From assembly GCF_021462225.1 (NCBI RefSeq), contig NC_061806.1, positions 3,095,234 through 3,159,233 on the forward strand: a stretch of DNA of 64,000 nt, read 5' to 3'. The position numbers were made by a program, and so were the translations under genes. Below, one piece after another: positions 42,572-52,744 of this stretch (positions within the stretch are counted from its first letter, which is position 1; every line of letters begins with the position of its first letter). Below the pieces are notes generated by a model. The model was not told where the DNA came from. It searched no databases and worked only from the letters and a program-made list of their open reading frames with translations. Origin of the DNA: Girardinichthys multiradiatus (lineage: Eukaryota; Chordata; Actinopteri; Cyprinodontiformes; Goodeidae).

Positions 42572-45150
42572 CTTGACTTGGAGGACAGCCACACCTCTTG
42601 TCCGGCTGAATACACGGGGACCCAAATATGTTTTCTGTCTGCAATCCTCTTAGTCCTGTACGGGCTGTTTTGGAGGGTGGCTTGGGTTTGGTCCTACACC
42701 CCACAACATTTGAGGAGTTGAGCCCTGGTGTGGAGTGATGGAATTGGGAAATGACGCTGGAAGCAGGGAAGGCTGTAACCCCAGAAAAGCTTTGGAAGGG
42801 GATATGCCAGACACTGTGGAGGTATGGGAATTATGTGCATACTCGATCCAAACGAGATGCTGACTCCAAGAAGTGGGGTTGTCAGCACACGGGCAAACAT
42901 TCCAAAGATTGAATCTCTCACATTGTTTGTTAGTCTGGGTGGTGGAAACCTGAAAAGAGTCAGGATGAGGATTTGGGAAGCTCAGTAACGAAGTCTATGG
43001 CTATGTGTGACCAGCGATGGCTGGGGATAGAGAGAGGCTGTAGAAGACCAGAGGGTGGGCGAAGAGAGATCTTATTTTTGGCACATATGGGACAGGTGGA
43101 CACGTATTCAATTACGTCTTTGTTTAATTCAATTCAATTCAAAAATACTTTATTAATCCCAAAGGGAAATTAAATGTTGTTATAGCTCATATTATGTAGG
43201 TTTCTTCAAAGAGCCGTTGTAGATGCTGATGGGTTAGGGCCAACGTAAATATCGGCGGAGAAAAATGATAGTGCGGCTGCTGCCTGGATGACCGGAAAAG
43301 TGTGATGAATGAGCCAAACAAATGAACTGAGGATGAACAGGAACAGGAATGTAGAGAAATTTGTAATGCCAAGAAAGCATTAAAGCTGCTTTCTAGTGGT
43401 TGGAGCGGGCCCTTCCAGGACTGCACTTATTTTAGCTGGGTCTGTCTTCACCTGTCCACTCTCAAACACAAACACCAGGAAAGTGATGGAGTTTAAGTGG
43501 AATTCGCATTTTTCTTCCTTCATAAACAGGCGGTTCTCCAGCAATCTTTGCAGGACCTTGCGAACATGTACACTGTGTGTAATGTTTTTGGAGAAAATGA
43601 GGATGTCGTCCAGGTAAATAAAAACGAAGTTGTTGATAAAGTCATGAAGTCCATCATTAACTAAAGATTGGAAGACTGCTGGTGAAAAGGTCAGGCCAAA
43701 AGGCATGACCAGATACTCAAAATGTCTGATATGTGTCTTAAAAGCTGTCTTTCATTCATCTTCCTTGCGAATGCGAACAAGATTGTATGCATTTCTAAGG
43801 TCTAGTTTAGTGAATATGGTGGCATTTTGGAGAGGTTCGAAGACTGATGAAATAAGAGGGAGCAAATATTTGTTTTTTACAGTGATCTAGTTAAGTCCTG
43901 TATAAGATGGTCGAAGGGTGTCATCTTATTTTTTTTAACAAACAGGAAACATGCTCCAACTGGAGAGAAAGATGGCCGATTTATTCCTGCTTTTACTGAT
44001 TCGTTAATATATTTTCCAACTCCCTCCCTCTCCAGGCACGCAAGACTGTACAGCCCCCTGGAGGGCAGGGGTGCACCAGGCAGGAGTTCGATAGCGCAAT
44101 CATAGGGCTGATGAGGAGGCAAAGAGAGTGCAAAGTCCTTACTATAGAAAACGGTGGTAGTGGAAATAATGAGTCGCGCCAGTACCCCCGGAACAACTGG
44201 TGGACCTACTCTGTTGGGTGGACCGAGCAGGGAAGGCATCAACGTGAGGAAAGGTGCTGCTTTCTCTCCTCCTGGGTTAAGCGAGCGCGGCCGAACTGCA
44301 TGGGCTCGGGTGTTGGCTGAGGGGAGTGAGATTGGGCATGGTTCAACTTCTGATGTCATAGGAGGTGTTTGATGGAGTGGGGGCCTCTCTATGCCTTGTT
44401 CTCTCTCGTAAATGATTTTCAATCTGTATGGATAACTCGGTGAGATCTTCCAAGGTCTCTGGTTCGTCCCATCAGGCTAATTCATCCTTTAACCTCACAC
44501 TTAAAGAGTTAAGAAAGGCTACCTTGAAAGGGGGCATGTTCCAGCCAGATTAATCTGTTAGGGTACGGAATTTTGTGGTTAATTCCGCTACAGACTGGTC
44601 ACTATGTTTCGAACTCCAGAGCTGTTTAGCCGTCTTCTCGTCACTAGTCCTGAAGGAGAAGGTTGACTTGATCCAGGATCTCATTTAAAGTGACTAGATT
44701 ACGTGTGTTCTCGTTAATTACAGCCTCCCCCCATTTTAGAGCATTACCTCTCAGAAGTCCAATGACTTAGGAGATTTTGCTCATATAGGAATGGATGTGG
44801 GGAACATTGACAAAACAAAACGCACTGCACGAGAAAACCCCGGCAGTTACCCAGCTCTCCTTAGAATGCTTCAGGGGTAGGTGGGACCACTTCTCGGACA
44901 CTGAGGGATTCCGTTCTGGAGTGAGCTGAGGAGGAAACAGAAGCTATGTGAGCTGACTGCAGCGGAGTGAGAATAAACAGCATACCGCTTAGTTTTTCTG
45001 ATTTAGCTGATCTAGGGACTGAGCCAGGGTAGCCTGTTGCTGGACCAGGTTCTGGGGAACTCATGCCCTGTTGTGAGAGAGCCATTTGCAATAGCGCCAC
45101 AAAGTCCATCTGGCCAGTTTGTTCTGTCATGTTTACCTAAAGATGGACTG
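42572..45150 (-). pseudogene. Gypsy LTR retrotransposon gag-pol remnant
   Basis: Minus-strand order: start codon 45130 (MTEQTGQMDFVALLQ); gag core near 44830-44690 (NVPHIHSYMSKIS, GLLRGNALKWGEA); gag C-terminus LKDELA-WDEPETLEDL near 44470; then, with protease lost, the reverse transcriptase N-terminal part (FALSLPPHQPYDCAIELLPG near 44130, SSPVGACFLFVKK near 43965); a gap covering the first catalytic block; [20 protein letters not shown] and [14 protein letters not shown] with the catalytic YLDD at about 43620; a LINE tail (43126-43200); then integrase zinc-finger end CPICAKNKISLRPPSG and IAIDFVTELPKS (first catalytic D) at about 43090-42960; QTNKQCERFNLW and SWSQHLVWIEYAHNS near 42930-42830; and VWLSSK at 42572. 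RNase H and the middle of integrase are lost. Confidence 0.85.
43126..43200 (-). mobile_element. LINE 3' tail (minus strand)
   Basis: AAAAATACTTTATTAATCCC with AAGGGAAATTAAATG and a CAATT repeat head, the same terminus as at 38790-38885. A 5'-truncated LINE insertion between the reverse transcriptase and integrase parts of the Gypsy element. Confidence 0.75.
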
Positions 45151-45590
45151 ACAATTACTGATAATGTGAAGAGTTTATTGAATCAAATGATCTGGGTGAA
45201 GTGGTCGTCTGGATCTTGGACCAGGTTGGACACTAAGGAGGAGAGGAAAGTTATTTGCAGACTGGGTTGACTGGGTTGATAAAGAGGATGAAATTAATTG
45301 GGAGAGAGGAGCACTTTCTGAGAGAGGAAGGAGCAGTGATTCTGGGAAGAGGGAGAGCACATTCTCAGGGAATGAGACTGCCAGGTGGCTGGACCAGATG
45401 GTAGACGAACGTGACGTCAGTTCTTCAGGAGGAGGTACTAGGAAGGACCGTGAGAGTGGACAGGCAAGCAGGTAGGGAGGCAGGTAGGCAGGTGAGCAGC
45501 GAAGCCACAGATGGGGGAGTGGGCCAGAAGGATCCGAGGGTAAGAGGCAGGCAGACGAAGCAGGACTCTTCAGGGTTCCTGGGTGGGTCC
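45151..45590 (-). mobile_element. Probable 5' LTR / leader of the minus-strand Gypsy element
   Basis: On the minus strand this segment lies directly before the gag start codon. It has a CAATAAACTC polyadenylation-type signal (about 45180) and an end GTAATTGTCA (about 45150), as expected for the R-U5 end of an LTR. The other LTR end was not defined because a plus-strand Gypsy sequence starts near 45595. Confidence 0.5.
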
Positions 45591-45594
45591 TGCA

Positions 45595-46257
45595 GATGAA
45601 CCGCCTCCACACTCCGATCCTGTTTCTGGTCCTGTTCTGGAGGGGCTCTTAGATGAACCGCCTCCACGCCCAGATCCTGTTTCTGGTCCTGTTCTGGAGG
45701 GGTTCTTGGATAAACCGCCTCCACACCCCGATTCTGTTTCTGGTTCTGTTCCGGAGGGGTCCCAAGCCGAGCTGCCCTCACACTTTGTTCCTCTCCATAA
45801 GGGGCTCGTGGATGGACTGCGTCCACTCCCTGCTCCTGTTCCCGGTCCTGTCCTGGAGGGCTATGAGGACAAACTGCCTCCATTCCCGTTCCGGAGGAGT
45901 TCGTGGAGGACCTGTCTCCACTTCCTGTTCCTGCCCCTGAGGGGTGCGAGGACGCACCCTCTCCTCCGGCTGTGCTTCGGCGGTTCTGCTGCAGATCTCC
46001 ACAGCCTCGCCGAAGGTTCCAGCAGTCTCTGCACCATTCACCTGGATTCCAGCGGTCTCCGCACCACGTCTCTGAGCTCCACCCTGGGTTCTCCTGGTCC
46101 CGCCGCCGGCCGTCAGATCATCAGCCCCTACGTCGCCGGCCTGCTGATTGGCTGCCCCTATGTTGCCGGCCTGCTGATCGCCTGCCCCTACGCCGTTGGC
46201 CTGCTGACCGCCTTTTGTTTTATGGTGTCTGGGATCCGCCCTTAAAGGGAGGGGCTG
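45595..46257 (+). pseudogene. 3' coding end of a second Gypsy element, with 57-bp minisatellite
   Basis: A plus-strand frame (45583-46245, 220 codons) begins with three tandem 57-bp units at 45598, 45655 and 45712, each coding about PPPHSDPVSGPVLEG, followed by diverged units to about 45950. It then turns into an Arg/Pro-rich part (RSPHHVSELHPGF, RRRPADWLPL in another frame) and ends near the words for GVWDPPLKGG. Proline- and arginine-rich 3' ends of this type directly before the purine tract are typical of a group of fish Gypsy elements. The purine tract AAAGGGAGGGG (46244-46254) precedes the LTR. Gag and pol of this copy are absent. Confidence 0.7.
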
Positions 46258-46588
46258 TGTCATACCTGCTTGTGTTTTTGTTATATTACCTGGTCTAGTC
46301 CTTTGTTTTTTGTCTCCCTGCACCCCAAGCCCACACCTGCTCTGTGTTTTCGCCTGATTCTCTTGTCACATTTGTCTTTGGTTCTCCCTGCTGTTCAGGT
46401 TTCTATTTAAGCCAGTTTGTTTCTGTTGTCCCCCGCTTGTTCCTTATGTTATGTGTATGCGCGATCCCATGTGTTGGCTACCCTGTCTGTGTCCTGCCAT
46501 GGATAAGAAAGACTCATCTTACCTGAAAACCTCGAGCTTCAGTAGTTGTTCCCTGCATTTTGGTCCATCAAAAACCCACTTTATGACA
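46258..46588 (+). mobile_element. Gypsy 3' LTR
   Basis: Starts TGTCATACC and ends CTTTATGACA; the outermost seven bases (TGTCATA / TATGACA) are perfect inverted repeats. The purine tract lies 3 bp upstream. It contains TATTTAAG near 46405 as a TATA-like site. About 331 bp. Confidence 0.8.
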
Positions 46589-47379
46589 GTGTGTGTATTT
46601 TCTTGTTTGTTCTCAGCAACAGAAACAGGATTTGGTTCAATCTTCCTTTGAAAATGTTGGTTATATTTTGCCAAGGTGAATACATATATAATAGATACAT
46701 TTAAAATTTTTCTTAAGGACACGTAAAAAAAAGAATACTATAGCAATTTAATAAGCAACAACAGAAACAATATCGAGGCTCAGTGGGTAATAATTAAAAA
46801 AGTAATAACGAGTAATTTTAATTTTTTTCAGGAAGCAAAACTGGTGTTTTTATATGCTCACTGTATCCTGCTGTGAACCACATAACCCATTCCAGAAATA
46901 TTAAACATTCCCTTAGCAAGAACACAAGAGAACATCTGAATATAACTCAGATGTAAACTGTCAATGCATTGTAAATTTAGCTCGTTGTTAAGGTACCTAA
47001 GATTGTCAATACAGTGAGCAGAACTAGAACCATGCTCAGTGTGAAGGACCATCTGCCAAACACAGAAAAGACACACAGAAGTACTGATTCAGGAGTACTT
47101 TCTATATTAAAGAAACAGTAAGAGTTGATGGCAGCAGTCGCTCCTTTAATGGCTTCATCAAGGAAAGAAACACAGCTAAACTGATAAACTCTCAGCTAGT
47201 TTTTAAATCAGTTCAGATTATGTTTTAGATTATATTTAGCAGATAAAAATTTAATTTTATCAAAAAGCATTTCTCTCTTTGGAAAGTAAATAAAGTTTTG
47301 TCATTAATAATCTGGAATACTTGTCTTGATTTTAGGAAAGTTTGGAAAAGAATCAAGAATTCAAAACAGGTAGGCACAC
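46589..47379. other. No gene seen
   Basis: AT-rich sequence; short frames without recognisable motifs. Confidence 0.45.
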
Positions 47380-47446
47380 TAACGGGAGCCACAGCAGGCC
47401 CCAGGCCGCCTGTGGACCCAGTCCCAGATCTGCACACACTAGCCAG

Positions 47447-48964
47447 GGCCCATATTCACAAAGAATCCTAAGACTAAAAGTAGCTCCTAGTCACGTCACT
47501 CTAAGAAAAACCTTAGGGTTACTTGAATTCTAAGATTTTTCTTAGAATTTTCCCTCGGTAAGATAAAAGTTACCTTACATCTTAAGAGAGATCCTAAAGT
47601 GAACAAATGTTAAGAGTAGTGAGGAGGACTTTTAGTGAGCCTAAGAGTGTCTTAAGCAGGGAAGAAGTCGGAAAGACAGAGAGAAAGAAGACATACTCTC
47701 CAAACAATAAACATCAGTGACACTGCCATGTCGATCGCGCAGGGATCCCCTCTAAACAGTCGGGTAAATAAACGTCAATAACAAGCATACAATTATTAAT
47801 ATAGAGATAAGATTATCTTCATCCCCCTAGGGCCAAATAAAATTGTTTCAGCAGCAGGACAGGTTAAAGGTGCACTTCTAGTAAGGTAATGTTAGGAAGG
47901 ATAAAAAAAAATAATAGAAACTATAATAAATGACCATGAATAAAAGCGAGCTAAATTACAAACAATATAGTAAAGAATTATTTACATATTTACAGACTGC
48001 AAAATGCTTTCAAAAAAGAAAATTTGAAAAAACTCGAAAAAATATACATACATAAATTGGTTCTAGAGAAGACAAAGTACAATAATCTGAGCACTATCTA
48101 AATCGAGATGTATTTGCTGTATTGTACATGATGATGTCAGCAACCTAAGCCTAAATGGTCATCTCCAACGCTCCCCGTCTGTGGAGAAGTTCTCTGGTGT
48201 GCTGCAATCTTCTCTTTAGCTTCTGATTGCAGCAGGTACCAGAGCTGTTCACATTCCAGGCTTGTGCTAAAAGCAGAGGGAACAAAGCATTGATCTGCTC
48301 CGGAATGCCTGTTAGTTTGCAACGTGATCCCAGGACCAAATCTACCTTACAACACTCCTCTCTTCTCCTCCACCAGCTGGTTCTAGTGCTCTATTCAGTT
48401 CGGTTTTCTCCACCTTTTTTTCTTTTTTTGTTTTGGTCCTTTTACCATATCAAACCTCTTTATACAAGGAGATTACATTAAATGCTGACAGGTGATATAT
48501 ATGGAGTTTAGATGAAAATTCAACTTGGAAGACTCAGCTCTACGTCTGGCCCCGTCTAACTACTCCACTACATTCTCCGCTCCAACCTATCAGCTTCTGG
48601 TCCGCATTCCTCTTCAGCCAATCATCCCTCAAGGCTTCACTTAAAGGACCTTCATACGCAGAATTTCCTGCTCTTCAGCTGAGCTGTGACCCTCCTCCAC
48701 CCCATCTCCACCATCAGGCTTCAAGCTCCTTCCAACTCCCTTATCTCCTTAGGCCTCCACTCCACCAACCAGTATCAGGATCCAGGGGGGAAGACTTCTC
48801 TAATTCTAACCCTAAGATGTTCATTCAAGCTCAAGTCATTATCAGCATCCATGTCTTCCACCGGGGTCCGAGTGCCAAAAGAAAACTAACCTCAGCTAAT
48901 AAACTCCTCTAATTGCCATCTCTCTTTCTCTCATTTGTGAGTCTTTTCAGGTTGAAATATATAA

Positions 48965-49012
<48 letters not shown>

Positions 49013-49270
49013 ATATGTGTATATACAGTATAAAGGAGCGCATTTGTTTTTGTTGTTTCTTTTAACAGCCTATCACAGCTCTTAGAAGACAGTATCACAC
49101 ATGATAAAGGTGTCAACCACACCTCCTCACTAAGTTAGGAATTTCTGTTGTCTCCTCGCTCAGAGTTGCTCTCAGCAAGGAACTGAATCACTCTTAAGCT
49201 AAGACTCCTTGGGAGGAATCTTTAGGCCAAGATATGAGCTCTCTGAGAGGACTCTTTGTGAATACGGGCC
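47447..49270. mobile_element. Harbinger-type DNA element, TSD CAG, no transposase recognised
   Basis: Left end GGCCCATATTCACAAAGA (47447) and right end, on the other strand, GGCCCGTATTCACAAAGA differ at one base in the first 18. CAG lies at 47444-47446 and 49271-49273, a 3-bp CWG duplication usual for PIF/Harbinger. Internally it carries a minus-strand frame of about 65 codons (48345-48150, with LPLLLAQAWNVNSSGTCC-type residues in the form QAWNVNSSGTC), a CT-rich part (48540-48900) and an (AT)n microsatellite. No DDE nuclease or Myb protein was recognised, so it is non-autonomous or decayed. Confidence 0.7.
48959..49010. repeat. (AT)n microsatellite
   Basis: Nearly pure alternating A and T, about 50 bp, inside the Harbinger-type element. 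Confidence 0.95.
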
Positions 49271-49620
49271 CAGGAGCGGAAGCAGACCAGACAAGAGGGC
49301 ACAGTGGCCCTTGTCCCAGCCCTGTCTCAATGACAGCAGCTGTAGCCCCCCCACCACACCATGACATTTCCATGCCAGACCCACTGCTACCCCAGAGCAA
49401 CACCCAAATACCCAGTCCATCTAGGGACAGCACCGTCTTGGCACCAGAATCCCAATACTCCCTGGTCCCGGATGCCAAGGTGGCAATGCCCGAGTTCAGC
49501 AAGGAGATTGCAGTAGGGATAAAGCTCTTCCTGAACCCGGTTGTTCTGGTCTGGAGGCTTCTGTAGTGCCTCCCTGAAAGCAGTCTGAAAGTCAGACTTG
49601 AATATTTCAGCTGCATGGTT

Positions 49621-50668
49621 CATGGCTTTGGGTAGGAAAGGGTAAACCAGTGTAAGCTATAGAATACACTATGTCCATGAAAACCAAATGTATTTATAAA
49701 ATATGTTATAAAATGTTTTATAAAATGATGCTCTTAACAAAAAAACGTCCCAAAAAGAAGGTATTGTCCTGCTAATCCTGCTATCTTATTATCTACTCCA
49801 AGTGATGGCACAATTTAACACGTATAGTGAAGGAAACAGTAAATGAGTAAGATGGAGCATGTAATGTGGAGAGTCAGGGAGCACAGGAGTGAGAAAAAGA
49901 GAAGACACGATTATAGAGAAGCCTTTGAAGTTGAGTTTGGCTATGGGAATCCTAGTGTGCCTTTAGGGGAAACCTCCTCTCACACAACATCAATAATGAA
50001 TGAAAGATATCTTGTTCAGTGGAAGACAGAACTTAACAGGCATACTGATTTATTGCCATGAACCTTATGTAAAATTGCATCAGGGTGTTTGTTATGCCTC
50101 ATTAGTCAGATAAGAAGGCGTAAAGACAATTGAGGAGAATTGATGGGGTATGGAAGCAAACAAAGAAAAATAGGAGTTGTTAACATTTTTATAAAATCCA
50201 TTGTTTGAACACAAATTGCCCATGCTCTTTTACCTACAAATGGTTTGCATTAGGAGTCATTTCTTGTAATAAAACTTATTTTATTGGGATTTATGACAAA
50301 CCAACATGAAGTAGCTGTCTGAAAGGAAACCTCCACCCCAGACTCACGTCAGTGTAGCCCACATGGACTGGTCCCCCCAATAAATCATTAAAGGAACCTA
50401 CATTTTTAAACAATATAAAAATAAAAACACAAAACAGAAAATATGCCATTCATCTTGGCAAAATGATGCGTTTATACTTTTCTACTCCCACCATTGTTGG
50501 TAAAGTTGTTTGCTCTATTTGACCAAACGCTAACACTTACAATCAGACACAACAGTGCCATCTGAGGAGCAGAGGAGCTATGTCTATAAAGGACAAATGA
50601 CTAACTTCCAGGAAGTAGATACTTAAAACAAAATGTCACACATTTTATACACTTCCACTTCTCAATAG
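49621..50668. other. No gene seen
   Basis: AT-rich; a 72-codon frame at 49843-50061 shows no recognisable domain. Confidence 0.45.
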
Positions 50669-50791
50669 AATGAAACACATTAACGTTTACCTCATCACTT
50701 TGGTTGAATCTTGTGACACACTGCCGTGTAATGCTGGATGGAGGGGCCAAGCACTGCAAGCAGCTGAGCGCCTCCTTGTGTATCAGAGAGG
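50669..50791 (+). other. Candidate host exon (weak)
   Basis: A pyrimidine-rich tract ending CTCAATAG is followed by an open stretch with VESCDTLPCNAGWRG and ends at GAGAGGTAAGAC, a strong splice donor, in phase 1. CDTLPC resembles the end of a thrombospondin type-1 repeat. The opposite strand also has an acceptor/donor pair here (TTTTTAG ... GATGAGGTAAACG), so the strand is not certain. Confidence 0.25.
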
Positions 50792-51057
50792 TAAGACTAA
50801 AAAGAGAGAGCAGAGCAAGTGACAGGGGATAGAAAAAGAAATAGAATGAAAAACAACAAAAGCACAAAATGCTCAAACAGTTTTTGACTATGGCTGAATT
50901 ACTTGATCGGAAATTTACCAAATCTGATTGAGATGCTAATAATTACCCTCCGGTGACCTGAAGTTTTTGTATTAGTGAATTGCAATAGTTATTGCTATTA
51001 ATGTGGTTTTTAAATAATTTGTTGGTACTAGTGGCCTTTAATCATAGTAATCAGACA

Positions 51058-51177
51058 AGAACGGGCAGAGAAAGAAGAAGGGCGTATACAGTAGGGTCGG
51101 GAAAAATCCCCTGGACAGCTGTGTCAAGGACAAGCAGCTTCTGCAGAGCGGACGCCGCTACTTGCTGGCCAGAGCTT
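51058..51177 (+). other. Candidate second host exon (weak)
   Basis: After TAATCAG the frame that would continue from the 50669-50791 donor in phase reads KNGQRKKKGVYSRVGKNP and LLQSGRRYLLARA before a TGA at 51175. A G(R/K)RYLL motif after a cysteine is seen in netrin-like (NTR) domains, but the resemblance is short. No donor lies before the stop. Confidence 0.22.
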
Positions 51178-51379
51178 GACCATCCTGTTTAAAATGATAT
51201 TACATTTTTTTAAGCACAAAGACATGAATGAAAGACAATATCTGTATTAAGGGAGGTAACTCATTTCAGCATGAAACAGGCAATGACTTCTTAAAGCCAA
51301 TTTACTGCTATTGAAAGTTAGATGCTGCCTTAATGAACAACTAAAACTTATATAATCAACTAATTACTCACATGAACTT

Positions 51380-51660
51380 AGAAAACCCCAGTCTGTCTAT
51401 TTTATGTAGATGTTCTTTGCATTTGACTAGTACAAAAACATATGATGCTCTTGAAGCTCATCAACAGAATACCAAGAGTGTACGTAGCAGTAATCAAAGT
51501 AAAAGGTGGCTACTTTGAAGAACCTAGAATATAAGACATATTTTCAGTTGTTTCCCACTTTTTTGTTCAGTATATAATTCCACATGTGTTCATTCATAGT
51601 TTTGATGCCTTCAGTGTGAAGCTACAATATTCATAGTCATGAAAATAAAGACAACTCTCT
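51380..51660 (+). pseudogene. Tc1-like element right-end remnant
   Basis: The phrases AAGAGTGTACGTAGCAGTAA, AAAGGTGGCTACTTTGAAGA, CATATTTTCAGTTGTTT and CACATGTGTTCATTCATAG in this order are the transposase C-terminus and subterminal region of a salmonid/teleost Tc1 family. The final TIR is missing. Related pieces lie at 62.2-62.6 kb. Confidence 0.65.
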
Positions 51661-51667
51661 GAATGAT

Positions 51668-51835
51668 ATATATATATATAAATAGATATATCTATATATA
51701 TAGATATAGATATCTATATATATCAAACTTGTACATATCCTGAGGATTTTCCAAAGTTTCTGCCTCATCCAGCCATCTCTGCAAAGGGGGTTTCAGCTTG
51801 CACATATATATATCTATCTATATACTATATGGATA
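51668..51835. repeat. AT-rich simple repeats, (TATA/GATA)n
   Basis: Alternating ATAT, AGATAT and CTATAT words at 51668-51724 and 51804-51840, with local palindromes. Confidence 0.85.
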
Positions 51836-52086
51836 TATCTATTGCCAAGAGAAAAATAAGAAAACTCAACAGAAAGTAAAATGTGATTTTTCACTGGAAT
51901 TTCAATGGTAACATTTATTAATTTATGCTAAATATCTGCCACTTAGAAAATGTGTTCACTCAAATGCATAACCACAGTATAGATATGAATAGGCTGTAAC
52001 TATTCAGGGAAACTATAGCTTTCAGCATGTCAATATTCTAGAAATATTGAAGTGATGGCTCTCAGTGACTGTAGCAACAAGTGATA

Positions 52087-52372
52087 AAAAAATAAAAGTG
52101 CTTACGAGGCAGCAGATGCCTCAGCTGAAAAACTCTGCAAAGATGCTGAGAATTCAACATCTGCCCCCAAACCTTTTCAAGGGACCTGCTGGAGTGGTGT
52201 TTTAGGGACAACACAGGGACAAACCAGTTCTTATCCAGCATCAGCTGATTGTAATCCTCCAAAAATTGGAAATAACCACCACACTCATACAAATGCCTAT
52301 GTAAAGCTACAAGCCTCCATGATACCTTGCCTTTTTACTGTTACCTTGCTTGTTACTCTAGGGAATGCTTAG
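52087..52372 (+). other. Unrecognised open frame with hydrophobic C-terminus
   Basis: The plus strand is open from about 52090 to TAG at 52370-52372, with KLCKDAENSTSAPKPFQG, TCWSG, and a hydrophobic end ASMIPCLFTVTLLVTLG, which looks like a GPI-anchor or membrane signal. A TCW-G after a cysteine-rich stretch recalls glypicans, but this is a guess. On the opposite strand a frame (52292-52085) ends at a donor-like GTAAGC. Either strand could hold an exon. Confidence 0.25.
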
Positions 52373-52744
52373 CACTGCAGAATTAAAGTTTACCAAAGTG
52401 ACAAACGTTTCTCAAGTTTATTAGCTCCATCTCAGCAAGAAGAGTACAGGTGGAATGTCTTCAACCCTGCAAAGTGTTAAAGGAGCTACTATTTTGTATT
52501 TTAACATGGAGGAAATGGAGGAGATAGTAAAATACGCCTGAGTCTGTCTCATGAACAGATGAAAATAGTGACAATATTTTTACTAATAGACTAATAATCA
52601 GATCACAAATTATGCTGAGTCTAAGCCTGCTCATCGAAGTTTGATCTTCTCTGTATGTCCAACAGGTCTGACAGTGGTTTCATACATGACAATGTTTGTA
52701 ACTTTTCCAAAGAAATCCCAATGAACGAACCTATTTACAGATAT

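Larger units (their letters stand above)
47380..49620 (-). pseudogene. LINE ORF2 C-terminal remnant, split by a Harbinger element
   Basis: The minus strand at about 49600-49480 reads LLSGRHYRSLQTRTTGFRKS then FIPTAISLLNS, the terminal GRRYR---R--RF-NSFIP-AI-LLN block of many non-LTR ORF2 proteins. Proline/glycine-rich 3' UTR follows to 49274 and continues at 47443-47380 beyond the Harbinger insertion. Only the extreme C-terminus is present. Confidence 0.55.

Noticed and set aside
45425..46323. Minus-strand frames of 152 and 181 codons
   Set aside because: Antisense to the plus-strand Gypsy minisatellite; repeats make several frames open at once.
51668..51840. Palindromic AT region as a replication origin or microRNA
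   Set aside because: Simple repeat; any such sequence is self-complementary and there is no further support.
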